Part shown: positions 25,001-37,600 of the stretch, piece after piece
Layout of the letters: every line of letters begins with the position of its first letter
Numbering within the stretch: the stretch's first letter is position 1
From: Oscheius onirici
Lineage: Eukaryota; Nematoda; Chromadorea; Rhabditida; Rhabditidae
Direction of reading: 5' to 3'
Length of the DNA: 64,000 nt
Assembly (NCBI GenBank): GCA_932521025.1
Contig: OW051472.1
Location: forward strand, 1,550,001 to 1,614,000
The notes under the pieces: model-generated
The model's input: the letters and a program-made list of their open reading frames with translations, nothing else
What the model was told of the DNA's origin: nothing
Databases searched by the model: none
Position numbers and translations under genes: made by a program

Positions 25001-28000
25001 GACTTATTTCCTCCAAAGTTGTGAATTTCTTCTTGGATGAACTGGAGACCAAGGATTATGTCTGGAAAATGATTGCCTTTAGGTACTGAAAGAAACATTT
25101 AGCAAATTTCCGAAAAATGTTGAGAATACAGCACAGCACTGAAGCACAAAATTGTTTTGGGAGCAAAAAATATGAAGACAAAACTTTCTTATAAAGGCTG
25201 TACAGAAAAAAAGAGCACAACAGTAAGCCAAAAATATTTCGCTTCGAGAACCACAAACCCCCTGATTTTCATCTGATTTGTTGCATTCTTTTTTTGAGCA
25301 TACTTTAGGGAGGCTCATTTGTGCCAGTCTGCGTGGTAAAAGTTTTTTTACGAGTAAACAACGTGTTTTTGTGCTTTTTTTTCGCAAGCAATTTTTCCTG
25401 CAAGTATCAGTCGAAACCTTCTGAGTTTATCTGTCACAGTTGATTCAAAACAAACTGGGAGAAAATTTGGAACTAGTTTTGAACGAACAAGTCAGGTATA
25501 TTGTAGAGTCAAATAGTTACAAACACATACGGTTTATTTGAAACATGGAGGTTTTTACAGTTTTGAGAAAAAGCTGTACCACTGTCTAGAACTTGATTGT
25601 TGTAATGTGAGTGTAAATTGTTTTTGAGCATCTAGAAAAAACTGGTAGGACAAAATAGTTGCTTCCTTGTAAGTAACGGAATTTGCCTTTGTCCAATATG
25701 CCGCAGTCACTGAGCAACCAGATCTCTTTGAACACATACCAATCCATTGGAACAAAAAACTAACTGTGTGGAACTCACCATAAAGAGGCAGATTTCTCGG
25801 AATGAGGGTCTCATTTCCATAGTGAAGAATTCCTAGAGATCCCAGCCGGAAGGCGGGAATCACGAAGACGATGTCTGAAAAAGTAAACTTGTTCTTCGTG
25901 AAAGCAATCGTCAGTTGACATTTACTGAAATAGGGTAATTTTGAAAGAAACAACGCAAAAATCGACTAATCATCGCGTTCTGCAATTTGGCCGCCAAGTC
26001 TCTAATTTCCTTGTCGCATTAAAGATTTTTGGATTCCCTGGCCTATACGAACTTTTTGAAACATTGTTTTTCTCTGGAGTAGTCGCGATAATGTTGTTTG
26101 TCGTGACACACCTGCTTTTGAGTACTAATCACAGCAATACCAAAACTGTTTTTTCTAGCTGGAACATGCCAAAAGTACAGAACTCTTTCTCATTTCTGCA
26201 CCAAGGTGTGGCTTTTTCAGTGGTCCAAAATAACCTAAATAAATGTTTTTACAGAGGGAAAAAATCGTTTCCGTCAAAGAAATTTAAGCGAAAAAACGTT
26301 CACGGAAATGACTTTTTCTCCCTTTTTTATTCTGTTCATATTTTCTGCAAGTGTATTTGGGCTGTATTCATCGAGGAAAAATACGAAAACCGAAAATAAT
26401 TGAGACGCACTTTACGCACATTTGCAGAGAAAATTTTAGCTGATGATCACCGTCGATTCTTGTGCGGTTTCATCATTAGAACATGGTGAAACCACATTTT
26501 TTTCTAGACCTGTCATTTCGGGAGAGGGCTACTAGATTTTTTTGACGGACGGCATTTCTGCTATCGCAATTCGGGTGGTAGTCGTGTTACTATAATAGTA
26601 GACAACTTGAAACTCATTACACTAGTCTAACAACTTCCCATGTTAAAGAAGAAACGATATCAATCACAAGAGTTTTCTTTTCATTACCTTTTGAAACATA
26701 CTGCTCCACTAAGAATGTCGTATTGAACATCACGGCAGAGTCGTAGCTCAGAGATCCTCCATGGATATATACCATCACTGGACAGTCGACAAGTCCATTG
26801 AGACATCTGTCACTCGTAAAAATGTTCAAATAGACGCAGTCTTCGTCTATTACAGCTTGAACAGACGAAGATTCCGTGGAATTTGACGGACAGGCAGCCC
26901 TAAAATGAGATTTTTTCTTCAGCTGATAATGGAAGTCAGCGATATTCCACTGTCTTTTATGCCCATCTTGAAGCACATTTTGGATGGCTAATCTTGTTTC
27001 TGTGCACGTTTGACATGTGGTCACAATATTTGCTTCATAATATTTGTTTTTTTTTGACTACTAACACCAACCCAACGCTTGAAAAAGCGTTCATATCAAC
27101 TTATGTATATCTTGGAACAAATTTGTTTGGAGTTCTCAAAACCCTTCTACTGTAGAATTTTGAGAAGATTTGAAGATGTTTCTTTACTAACCGAGCCTAT
27201 TCTGCACTTTACCAACTTTTGGAGTTTCAACTCTAACTATGGGTTTCTTTTTATCTGCGTGCTTCGGAGTTTTTTTTTTGACAGAATATAAAACTATTCA
27301 TCATTTCTCTAAAACTTTTCATCATTTCTCTAGAAATTCACTTTTGCTGTATGAAGTTCTGAAAGAACTGGATCTTTCTATCTTTTCTGTTTTCTACAGT
27401 AGAACAAGTAGGCTGTTACCTTGTGTATTCAATTGGCCAGAAGCAAGGTTGGTAACAAAAACGGAAAAAGAATCAGGGAATATCGATTTCGACATCGATA
27501 TCGATAGTAGCGTTTTTATCGACACGCTCCCTGTTTTTTTCCATTTTTGTGACTCTCGGTTCTTTATAAAGTGAGACGATTTATGTAACAAAACCTGATT
27601 GATAAAACGATTTATGTAACAAAACCTGACTGGAAAAACTTTACTTGTGCGGGATTTTCAATCTTTTTGGTTTCAACTCTCTATTAAGTACTGTCTTCGT
27701 TTTTTTTTCAGCAGTAGTCCGAAGTACGACTGTAGAAAAATTACCGTATTCATCCGAAAAACTCACTTATACTCTGTCGCTTTCAGCACTCCTTCCCATT
27801 TCCTCGCCTTTTTCGGCATCATCCATCTATTCTGCCCTAACGGTGGCTCAATTTGAGGTATTCCCTGTAAAAATTTCCCCTTTTTACATTAAAAAATCAC
27901 AAATCTTACCTTAAAAAGGTGAATTTTAGCTCCATTCTGAGCCAAAACTTCGGATCCTTCAATTTTTCCATAAGAAGTACTGATTGTTAGAGAATATAGG

Positions 28001-28038
28001 CTGGAAAAGAAAGAAAACAGGACCAAAAAGACCAGCAT
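19099..28038 (-). CDS. Type B carboxylesterase, membrane-anchored
   Basis: Eleven exons join in phase on the minus strand: 28038-27910, 27864-27767, 26899-26688, 25874-25779, 25061-24938, 24897-24780, 23050-22726, 22546-22438, 21337-21195, 19431-19271 and 19233-19099, giving 549 residues, full length for the alpha/beta-hydrolase family. A signal peptide (MLVFLVLFSFFSSLYSL) is followed by YGKIEG and GIPQIEPPLG. The oxyanion-hole HGG is in VYIHGGSLSYDSA, the nucleophile Ser in LMGHSMGG, a candidate acidic residue in GGTRQEF, and the His in ARHSGDMMY. The C terminus has a membrane helix (LPLAIGVVLFTIIVVTGIVF) and a short tail ERRPLLAEQ. Expected to hydrolyse ester substrates at a membrane or in the secretory lumen. 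GHSMGG departs from the common GESAGG. Substrate unknown. AATAAA overlaps the stop codon. Confidence 0.88.
20396..20951. repeat. Inverted repeat in carboxylesterase intron 9
   Basis: About 125 bases at 20396-20520 (CACTAACTCCTTTCCCCTTA onward) recur inverted at about 20818-20951 (ending AAAGGAGTTAGTGTAACAGG). The arms include GACAGACACACACACAGAGACC. Related half-copies are near 17050-17120, 50640-50740, 51050-51090 and 57890. The flank at 20085-20255 is shared with 50810-51040. Probably an old foldback transposon family. Confidence 0.65.
21650..22112. repeat. Large foldback element in carboxylesterase intron 8
   Basis: The left arm (about 21650-21783; GGGCCAGATAGATATTTTTG onward) is the near-perfect reverse complement of the right arm (about 21985-22112; ending CAAAAATATCTATCTGGCCC). 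The arms are over 110 bases. The outer ends are GC-rich (CGGGCCAGGCCGCCGGGCC and GGCCCGGCCCGACTGC) and resemble the GGGCCGG-ended element at 8380. Non-coding. Confidence 0.75.
23500..23575 (-). repeat. tRNA-like segment (pseudo-tRNA or SINE head)
   Basis: On the minus strand an A-box-like CTGGGCAAACTGG is followed about 35 bases later by a good T-arm, CGCGTTCGAGTCCGCG, with a CGCG/CGCG stem around TTCGAGTC. The ends do not pair as a 7-bp acceptor stem, so a functional tRNA is unlikely. Located in carboxylesterase intron 6. Confidence 0.4.
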
Positions 28039-28999
28039 TTTTGACCTTTTTATAGTGGATTGGATGGTCCAGAAAGGGGGGCTTGGAGAACTGATAAGGA
28101 CGGGGTACGGGAGGACAAAAAAACAGTTGCCTAAGATGGACTGTGGTCAATGAGCTTGGGGAAAATTTAGATGTGTTGGTTTGGAGAACTTCTGTCCAAT
28201 GTCTGCAATCCAGTTATTTAAAAACTTCTCTGTAGGGGGTATAAAGCACTTTTGTGAAACAGATTTTTTTCTGGATAGTGCTCAAAATTTCTCTTCCTTT
28301 GCTGAATTTTGCTCAAGTGAATAGAACAAAACTCCTAGTTGCTATAACCTTAGTGAAGCAAAAAACCGTTTTTATTGCCACAGAGAGCTTGAGCAGGTTT
28401 TGCAATTTCACTGTTTTCTCATTACCGATTTTTTATGCGCACTGCAGTTGCCTCCACCAATGAAATATCTCTGTTTCAAATATCTTACAGAGACGTTGAA
28501 ACGGGTTAGGGACTTTTTTTAAACAAAATTTCCAGGAAAATTCACACCGCAACTTTTCTTAGAAATAAAAAAAATTCTAAGAAAAGTTACTTTCTTGAAT
28601 GGAATTAAAAAAACCTTTGGTAGCTCCTTACCAAGACTTTGAAAACAAAGCAATACGGGTAGTTGCAAAAGTCAATTCAAGGAGAAGTGATCCACGATCG
28701 ATTTCCTGATCACTTTCTGTGTATATCATTTGCATGAACAAAGTGAACGTTTTGGTAGTTTTCCTGAAGAATTGTGATAACTGGTTCGTATACCTATCAA
28801 AATAACTTGTTGTGATGTGGTTTTAGGGAGATTTTGAAACATGAAAAATAGGAAAAAAAACAGGAGTTATCGAAAGAAAGCAACAAATTTGTGATTTTAT
28901 GGCATTTTAGTTCGGTTTCGGGCTAGGTACTCGTCCCGCTGGCAGAACGTATACCTCACCGAAGCCAAGGTGGAGCGAATGTATCACTAGTCTAACGGT
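28039..28999. other. Upstream region of the carboxylesterase, no gene seen
   Basis: This contains the start region of the carboxylesterase on the minus strand. An exact CTGTTTCA octamer lies at about 28467 (plus) and TGAAACAG near 28256 (minus). The GC-richer piece near 28925-28990 does not form a coding frame I can recognise. Confidence 0.4.
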
Positions 29000-29003
29000 T
29001 TAA

Positions 29004-29455
29004 AGGGACAGTCCCGTTGTGTGCGAACATGCCCGCAGGGGAAATCAGGCAACTGCATGGCGGGACCCACGACAACATTTCATTTTTCATTTTTAGGTAT
29101 TTAGACTCATTTTTTCAATTTTTACTTGTTTTCAATCGATTTTTTATAGAAAATTACGTCTAAAATGAGTGGTGGAACGCTAAAATTAGTGGAAAATGGA
29201 CGGAAATAGACGAAAACAACGGATTTTAGGCCAAAAAGTGCATTTTCGTCTTTTTCCGTCATGTTTCTATCAATTTTGACGTTCCATCACTCATTTTAGG
29301 GGTAATTTTCGACGATATATCGATTAGAAACAACTTGAAATCGAAAAAATGAGTGTAGAATGAGTAAAACACGGAAACTCAATATTTGACGTGCTTGAGG
29401 TTTGAATGCGCGGGCTTTCCAGATTTCTCCTATCTGGTTATAATGGGACTGTCCC
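29004..29455. mobile_element. TTAA-flanked inverted-repeat element
   Basis: TTAA lies at 29000-29003 and 29456-29459. The ends GGGACAGTCCCGTTGTG and CATAATGGGACTGTCCC-type sequence are inverted, and the interior has a second inversion around AAAATGAGTGGTGGAACGCTAAAA and GACGTTCCATCACTCATTTTA. It is related to the element at 55006-55465. TTAA duplications are typical of piggyBac-type transposition. Non-coding. Confidence 0.75.
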
Positions 29456-29459
29456 TTAA

Positions 29460-30471
29460 ACGGATCCGAACTGGATGAAATGAAACGAGGATACAACTCA
29501 TTGGGACCAGCATAAAATAAACTTGATTTCTTAAATTAATTGAAAAATTGAAATTGTGGTATTGTACAGTGGTTGAAACAGGAAATGCTTTGGAATGACG
29601 AAAGACATTTATCTTGAGACACTTTGCAACAAGAAAAACTGAATAAAAAGGATTCAAAAAATGTTCGTTATAATTGAAGTTATAGCGTTACAATCGAGAA
29701 AACTGATCGCAACTAGTGGAATGAAATGATTAGGAATTGTTCTCGCTTACTGACACATTGATGGAAACTTCTAAAAAGCCACAGACTTTTGATTTTTTTT
29801 TCAACACCAGGATAGGATGTTTCTTGATTGTCTGATCTGATCACCTCCAGCTGATATCGTTTTCGTGAAACAAAGCTTCTTTTTCAAAACTTCTCTTCTG
29901 ATCCATTTCCCTGTCCATTTCTCCCAGCTGACCCGTTTCCCTAGGTCCCGTCACGATCCTGTCTCCCTGGGGCTAAAACCGCGCCCCATCGCCGCCTTTC
30001 CCCCTGTTTTGCCGCCGAACAAAAAGTAATCACAAGCCCGTACACACGCTTTTATCAAGGTCCAGTCACCTCGCTTTTCTACCTATTTTGGCGCTTTCGA
30101 AATTTTGCATTGTTGTTCTTTTTAGCTTCAAAAACTCTATATGTTCAACAGTTTTAAACACTGCAATCATATTCTGCAAAAAAAACTCATCAACTAATTC
30201 AATTTCTTTGCTTTTTTTAGCTTCAAAAACGTTGTATAGATCACGGATGTTTGAAATAGTGTTCGTCTTCTCAGTTTTCACAAAAAAATCCTATCACTTC
30301 ATATAAGCGCAATGTTTACAGGTTTTTTTGGAGTTCAAGAAGCAGGCCATTTTCTGAGTTGCACTCGTATCTTGACATTTCAACTGAAAACAAACCGACA
30401 CTTTTCATAACAACTTCTAGAAGGAGGAACGTTTTCATAACGAGATTTTAGGTTTTAAAAGTTACCAGCCG
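29460..30471. other. No gene seen
   Basis: Nothing codable was recognised. The pyrimidine-rich, GC-richer stretch at 29880-30060 (CCCGTTTCCCTAGGTCCCGT and similar) stands out from the AT-rich flanks and could be a promoter region, but no exon follows directly. Confidence 0.35.
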
Positions 30472-30992
30472 GCTTCGCCGCCTGTCGGCGGCTTTTTTGA
30501 CTTGTGTTTTCTTCTTTACTTCTGATCTCCTCCCTAGTCAATAATTCCATAGCCAAATGATCTCTTCTGAGCCCTTCTGCTCCCTTCCCCAGTCAACTGA
30601 TCTCTTTTGATCCCTTCCCCGGTCAACCGATCTCTCCTGATCCTGTCACGTCTTCTTTCTTACCTAACCAATCGGACCTTTTCATTCTTTCCCATTCTTT
30701 CCCTCCTAAAGAACCGATACGAAAAAAATTCGTATTTTCCGGCTATCCGATTTCTCTCTGATCTTATACAGATCAACCGGTCCCTTTTAATCCCCTAGCG
30801 GTTATCCTGACTTTATTTCCTACTCAAAATAATTTAGCAAAAATATTTGGCGAGGAGAGGAGTCGAACTTGTCTGGGTGGAGATGGCGACTCTTAACAAT
30901 ACGCCAAAATTTCGTGGCCATGGACAAACAGACACACAGACAAACAAACAGAGTCAACCACAGACACCATAGCAATTTAAGATTTTAGATGA
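30472..30992 (-). repeat. Dispersed repeat with tRNA-like head, copy 2
   Basis: Second copy of the repeat at 4913-5362, in the same orientation. The tRNA-like block near 30850-30905 is almost identical to copy 1 (AACTTGTCTGGG against AACTCGTCTGGG), and both end at ATTTAAGATTTTAGATGAA. This copy carries some extra pyrimidine-rich sequence in the body. The strong conservation of the tRNA-like block suggests recent spread. Confidence 0.6.
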
Positions 30993-31563
30993 ACTTTAGA
31001 AGAAAGCAATTTCTTCAACCATGGGCAGAGTTGCTTGTCGTCTTTCTATTCTTTTTTTTCACTTTTACTGCTAACGTTTAGTCACTTCCACTCTTTTTTG
31101 CCTGTTTGAAAAACTGTACATAGGTCGGACCATGTTCAAACTTGCAATCGTCTCCTTCTTTGTCTAGTAATGAACCAGAACTACGTATTTTCACGAGCTT
31201 TCCGTTTCAACGGCTCTTCAAATATTCCCCTCTTTCCAATCGATCGATGTCACTGTTTCTTGCGTTGGTTGAAAACTCAAAATCCAGAAAAATGCAAAGA
31301 TTCTGTTACTGTAAAAACCTTCTCTAATTGTAAGCTATACCTCCTATTTTTGTCTTTTTTCGACAAAAAAACCGTGCTTTTGCTCCAAAAAGATCTCCAA
31401 AACTCATCCTATTTACAAGAACAATGTTTCAAAAAATTAATATAATGCTTATTTGACCGTAAATGGGTACTGCTGAGGCGATTGATGCTTCAAAAAGATA
31501 ACCAAAGCTCAAAGAATTTACGTAGCACAATATCAAGTCGACCCGAACCAGTCGCCCTCATTT

Positions 31564-31571
31564 CTGTTTCA
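31564..31571 (+). promoter_or_regulatory. Exact CTGTTTCA octamer upstream of atg-16
   Basis: A perfect 21U-RNA core octamer on the plus strand, 78 bases before the atg-16 ATG, followed by AGAAATCTGTATACC. It may drive a piRNA rather than the gene; function unproven. Confidence 0.35.
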
Positions 31572-31648
31572 AGAAATCTGTATACCTTACCTCTTTTCGC
31601 TTATCTAATAAGTTTAACGCAGCAATTCCAAAACTAAAAGTTCAGAAA

Positions 31649-34600
31649 ATGGCGACGTCTCCATCGACGTCCGGTTTCCGGGACGAGATTCTGAAAAGAA
31701 TGGACGAAAGGAATGACAAAATGAGGCCATATGAGAAGATGTTCGAGAGCTGTGAGTTTTTATTTTCTCCCCCTTTTCAAGTCAGAATGAAAAAAAAACA
31801 ATGCTTCAGAAAATTATATAGTGCTTCTTTGACCGTTAACGGGTTACTATAGTGAGTCATGGCAGACGAAAAATATGATATTAGAACAATCTCCAAGACC
31901 GACTATACTCGAAATGGCTTACACAAAACAAGTTTTCAGACGGTCACCTGGCTGAAGCTCTTCGCAAAGCAAAAACTGGCCGAGCTAGGACTCAGAGTCA
32001 GAGGTAAAGTGCTTTTTTATGTTTTTTTCCTTTGCTTTCCGATACCATCAGTAGTGAAAGAGGGCTAGCTGGATCGTACGTATGCCTTGAAACATAAAAA
32101 CGGCAAAAAATCGCTTTCATGCAAGTTTCTTTTTACCCAGAAATTGCTTCAAAGAGACCATAAATGAGGCGTTGTTTATGAGAAAATAGTAAGAATTTTG
32201 CATTTGAAGATTTTAGCTCTTCCCTTCGAGACCCACTTAGCACACAAACATTGGATACTCAGCCAACAAATTCATCTTTTCGCTGAGTATCTTTCAAAGT
32301 TGTCGGCTGAGTATCCAACTTTTGTGTACTGTGGGGTCTCGAAGGGAAGAGCTAAAATCTTTCGGTAATCCCTCTTCTTTTGAACAGACCATAGTTTCCG
32401 AGAGTCAAAAAAGTTCAGAATCTTTTTTTTTCCTCTCAGACCAGTACAGATCGAACTCTTGGCTTACAAGGGAACCCTTACAATTGGCCTGAAACATAAG
32501 AGTCTGTGATTTTCAATTATTTCTGGTTATTATTTCACAACCCCGGCCTGATGGAGCGTAAAACACTAGTTTTTTTTAGCACAGCCCTGGAAATGCGTCC
32601 TGAAATGGCCGAAGAGTACCAAAGAATGAAGGACGAGTTGGCGGAGATACACAAAAGAATGAACATGAATGCCCAGGAATACATGGACGCTCAGAGAACT
32701 GTTAGGGAGATCAAGGACAAGCTGTTCAAAGTCACTGAAGAGTGGGTATTTTTATTCTTGTAAGAGTCGTTTCTTCCCAAAAAGCAGTACAGTTTTGTTT
32801 CAAAGAGTTCTTATAACGTGAGAACTGACAGTTTTTGCGATGTTGTAGAGGAATCCGATTGTTCTAGAAACATGAAAAAACGTTATATGCCCTTTCACAA
32901 AAAGATCTGATTTGCTTCATGTTCATGTATATGCGGGCGAACGATGAGGGTGATGTTGCCAACTATTCTTTTCAATACACTTCTTTACTCTAAATCCTCT
33001 AATAGGGGAAGAAGTTGGGAAGTCATTGCAAGACTCTGTCGGATTCTTTCCAAGAAATTTGAAGTTTTCACGACTGAAGAAACTGACAAAAATAAAAATT
33101 CGTTACACTAGATGGGAATTAGCTAGAAGGTTTTCCAGTAGTAAATTTTAGAATAAATTTGAGATTAGGCATTATGAGAGTAACATTGGGCTCTCGGCTA
33201 AGAAAACGGCAAAATTTCAGACGGGACACTCTCAAACTCGGCCAGCAAAAGTTTAAGACCAAGATTGCTGAACTGGAACAGGCTTTGAAAAAGGTGAGTC
33301 TGATCTGTTTTTTTCCAGTTTTACTTTTTATTTTTTATAGAGAAAAAATGTTTCAAAAAGGATTAATGTTCTCGGAAAGAAGCAGGGGTTCGTTGTGTAC
33401 TGTGGATCCATTCTTTACACGAAAATTCGAAAAATGGAATGAAAACTTGTTTTCTTTCACGACATCGTGGTAGTAGCCTGGCAGAATACAATGGTATTCT
33501 ACCGTCCATCATTCAAAAGACAAAAATCCAGTATTTCCAAGAACACAGAAATACGTAGTATTTTTTTGATGGCGATCAGTTCCTTGAAACTATTGAAAAA
33601 AAAAGTTCTGCGCCTGTAGGTGCACACTTCTTGAGGATAAATAAGTGTTGAGTCGGATACCCTAAAAGACATTTATTCGAAAGTTTCAGGCCATCGAGGA
33701 CATGAACCTCGTACGGGACGAGAAAGTCTCTCTCAGTTTGGCTCACATGAAGCAGACGGAAACGATCCAGCGTCTAGAAATGGAACAGATTCATTTCATC
33801 AATACCGTCAGGGATCTACAAGAAAAATTAGCCACTGTGATGAATGCAGAGGTTGAGCAACAAACTGCGTGAGTTTCTCTGCCTCTCTGTTTTCTTTAAA
33901 TGCCAAGTTTTTAGACGCCAACAAGCTAAGGTAGCGGCTCTGATCGCCAGTGCACTGACGGATACGAGTAGGGACGACAGAGCGTAAGTTTTACAATTTT
34001 TGGCTTCGAAAACTGGGTAAAAACTGGGTAAAAAGACTGGGTAAAAACCAATTATTGCGTATGTCTCGCTAGACAAATCGGATCGAACGTCTCGAACGAA
34101 CAATAAAGCTTTTTCCGTAAAAAATCAGCAAATTTAGTGTTTGAAACGTAGAAAAATCGAACTCGTCCAACAAAGTAATTTTGTTCCCTGCTTTAGCACA
34201 GCTGTGCTTCAAAAACTGGATAAAAATAACTTGTTGTGCATGGATTGTTCGGTTGTTCAATACAGCGAGTAAAAACAAAATAAAGTGTCTTGACGAAACA
34301 ACGTTTGACATTAGGCTTGTTGATTCTGGGTTGTTGAGCTGCGCTGCGCAGGTTTTCAACAAGCCTGTTTGACATGTTTTTCGAATCCAAAATAGCCAAA
34401 AAAAATTCAAGAGCTACATGTTTTCTTACTACATTCTGTATAATAAGTCTAATCGCTAGACTTCGAAATGATATTTTGGCAATTTTTGTTCCGAAAAAAT
34501 GAATTTTCTCCGAGAGTTTTGATATGTAAAGTTGATGGCTTCTGCAAATTTTCATTCAAAAGATGGTGCAGTGATACGTCGAAATGAGACTAATACCAGA

Positions 34601-37600
34601 GACATAGTTGAATGAATGAAATATTTTTACGTTACTGGTTTACAGAAACAGCCTCGTCTCCCAAAATGATGGACAGAGTGGAGGGCAGATCAACTACGGC
34701 GACATGCTGCCGACACATGTTCAGTTCAAATTTGTGGGTTTTCCTCATCTTTTTTTAGTTTTGGACAATAATAACCAAATCAATGAAAGTTCGAGACCCT
34801 GAATCTTTAGTTATGATCAAAAGCATTTTTGAGCTGTTTTTTTTTCAAATCCACAAAAATTGGATCGTTCAAAGATGCAATTCATTTTTTACGCGCTCAT
34901 GTGTCGCATTTTATACTGATCCCATTGACTCGGATCTCGGATAGAGGGCATTTGCACGATTGATAGGCAAGAAAGAAACAAGAAAAATGACCTAAAAATA
35001 AGAAAAAGGAACGAAAATTCGACAAGAAAAACGGCAAAATATTGAAATACCGCCAAAAATAATTTGCGCGCCAAGTCCCCTCGAGACCAAGCCGGAACCA
35101 AATTTTGAAGGTCATTTTGGCGAGACCTATACACACATTTGATTCAGAATCAAATAGTTGGAAACCTCAAAACGAAAACGTTGTGGAAAAAACTGTGTTT
35201 CAGTTATTGTATGAAGTAAAGCAAATTTTCCTCCAGCAGTTTTTCCTCTGTTGTCGAACGAAAAAAAATTACCCAGAATTTTCAGGAAGCTTCCGACAGT
35301 GAGCTTCTAGACGTCTGCTGGCTCAATCCGGACCAATTTGCCACGGCTGGACAGGACAAAAAGATCCGGATTTGGAGGGTTGACGCGAACGGGAAACAGT
35401 CCAAGCTGTGAGTATAAGGACGGAATTTTCTGGAATGTAAATTTTTTAGAAGCACCTTGACCGGATTCAATGCTGCCGTGACTAGACTGGATTATGATTC
35501 AGAGTCGAAATATCTTCTGGCTTCCAGTAACGATTCCAGTGTTCGGGTCTTCAATGTGGATAATCAGAGATTATTGGTAAGAGAGACAGAGAAAAGAAGA
35601 GACAGAAAAACTTCCAGACCACTCTCCGAAGTCACACAGAAAAAGTCATCGTGGCCAAGTTCCACTCGACTCTCCAAGCAGTTTCTGGCGGAAATGATCG
35701 CTCAATCAAGCTGTGGGATCTGAGAGCTGAAAGATGTATCAAGTCGTACTTCCCCGGTTCAACCATTCACGACCTGATTGGAAGAGTGTCTTTTGGAGGA
35801 AATGCATGGATTTCAGGTTAGTGTTGTGTTGATTTAAAAAATCTTCCAAAAGAATACGATTTTGGAATCTCTTCTAAAACTGATGAAGCATGAAAAAAAC
35901 AACAAAGATTATAGAGCCCCGTACAAAAGCCTCTGTAATTATAAAAAGTTTGCCAAGTCTTCTGGTGACTTTGTAAACAAAAAAAACATTGTGTTGTATT
36001 TTGCCTTGGAACCCAGCCCTACCTTGTTTGAATAGTAAAATGTCTGTTTAGGCGGATACGTCAAAATCATCAATTTGGCGAGTTCCGGGGAAAACTTATG
36101 GGCTACTGAAACAAAACTAGACTATTCTATTGACTGACAGACCTCTGGTTCTTCAAAAAAAAAAATTTCAGCAGAAATGTCTTTTCACTATTTTCTCAAA
36201 AAGAGATAACTTAGCACTCTCTGTTCCAAGAAACTCTTACCAAGGATTTGAAGCAAAAAAGATTCCACTCCTAGAATTTCGACGACTCTCGAGAACGGTA
36301 GAGGACTGTATTTTTCTCCCCATACTACGATCGAGCAGAACAGAAGTTCAATTTTTCAGTATTCTTTTGCATAAGCGGATATATCGGCTTTCCAAGGTCC
36401 AAAAAAGACTTGTAACGATTTTGAAACAAAAAAAAACATACCTACCGTGAATGTTTTTTTTCGCAACCCTCTCACTTCTTTTTTTTTGAGGACGCGAGAC
36501 TATTGTTCCGCCGAACAATCACTCATTTTCGCTTTCGGCGCGGAACAATCGCCCCATTTAGCATTTATTCAACATGTTTTTGTTTTTTTCAAGTTCAAAA
36601 CACCTATCTTCTCAGTAGTTCTTTTTGAAAATCGACCAGGTAACACAACATCAGTATGCTTTTAGTGATAGCCTAAGCATTTAGCAGGAGTTATCACTCT
36701 CGCTATGGGCTTTCACTTGGGTCTGAGTTGTCATAACTTTCTGGCGATCAGTTTGCTTTTAGTGATAGCCTAAACCTTAAAAAAGGTAATCACTCTCGCT
36801 TTGCATCTCAGTTGGGATGTAGAAGTCATAACTTTCTTTCCTGGTTACATTTGCATCCAATTTGGATACACGATCCGCTCTGAAAGCGAAAAGTGGCGAT
36901 TTTTCCGCGCCGAAAGTGAAAATGTGCGATTGTTTCGCGCTGAAAGCGAAAAGGGGCGATTGTTCCGCGGAACAATAGTCCCGCCCCCCTTTTTTGACGT
37001 TTTTGATTTGCTCAAACGGCATTGCTATTGGTGATTGTGGAATATTGAATATGACAATAGTTGATTTTGAAAAGTAGAAACAACCGCTTTCTAGGGGAGA
37101 GAAATCACAACTTCGGGAATTATCAGCGAGAGTTTGAACGAGCGAAATTTGGCGCCTAACCGACAGAGCGGCGGGATATTTGTATGAAGTAAATATCAGA
37201 ACGTGAAAAAAATCGGCTTCTCCAAGTTTCGATGAACTCTTGTAAATGTTTTGAAACAAAACATTACTTCTGCAACTCTAAGCCAATTCGTTGTCTCTGG
37301 ATGACTGACTTCTAGAAGACCCAAAGTTTTCTTATAAAGCTTTTGAAGCTAAAAAGATTTTTTCGGATTATTCTTACCGAGGATGGGGGCTTGGAACTAA
37401 AACACTTTTATCTAATTTTTTTTAGAGAGAATTCACAAACTCTATTGCCACACTCTGTTCCGAGAAAATATTGTGAAGCCTGTGAAACAAAACTCTTTTG
37501 TAAAGTGTAATCATTCTAACGATAAGCTTGGAAAATTTCGGGTTCGGACGAATTCCGAGTATTTTTTCTTCGAACTGCGAAAGATCAGCTCGGACGTGAC

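Larger units (their letters stand above)
31425..33355. promoter_or_regulatory. TGTTTCA motifs inside the 5' part of atg-16
   Basis: Plus-strand TGTTTCA occurs at 31425, 31565, 32796 and 33349, and minus-strand copies at 32088 and 32490, all in upstream or intron sequence. Downstream TA steps are present, for example AAAAAATTAATATAATGCTT after 31425 and AAGAGTTCTTATAACGTGAG after 32796. Candidate 21U-RNA promoters by motif only. Confidence 0.35.
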
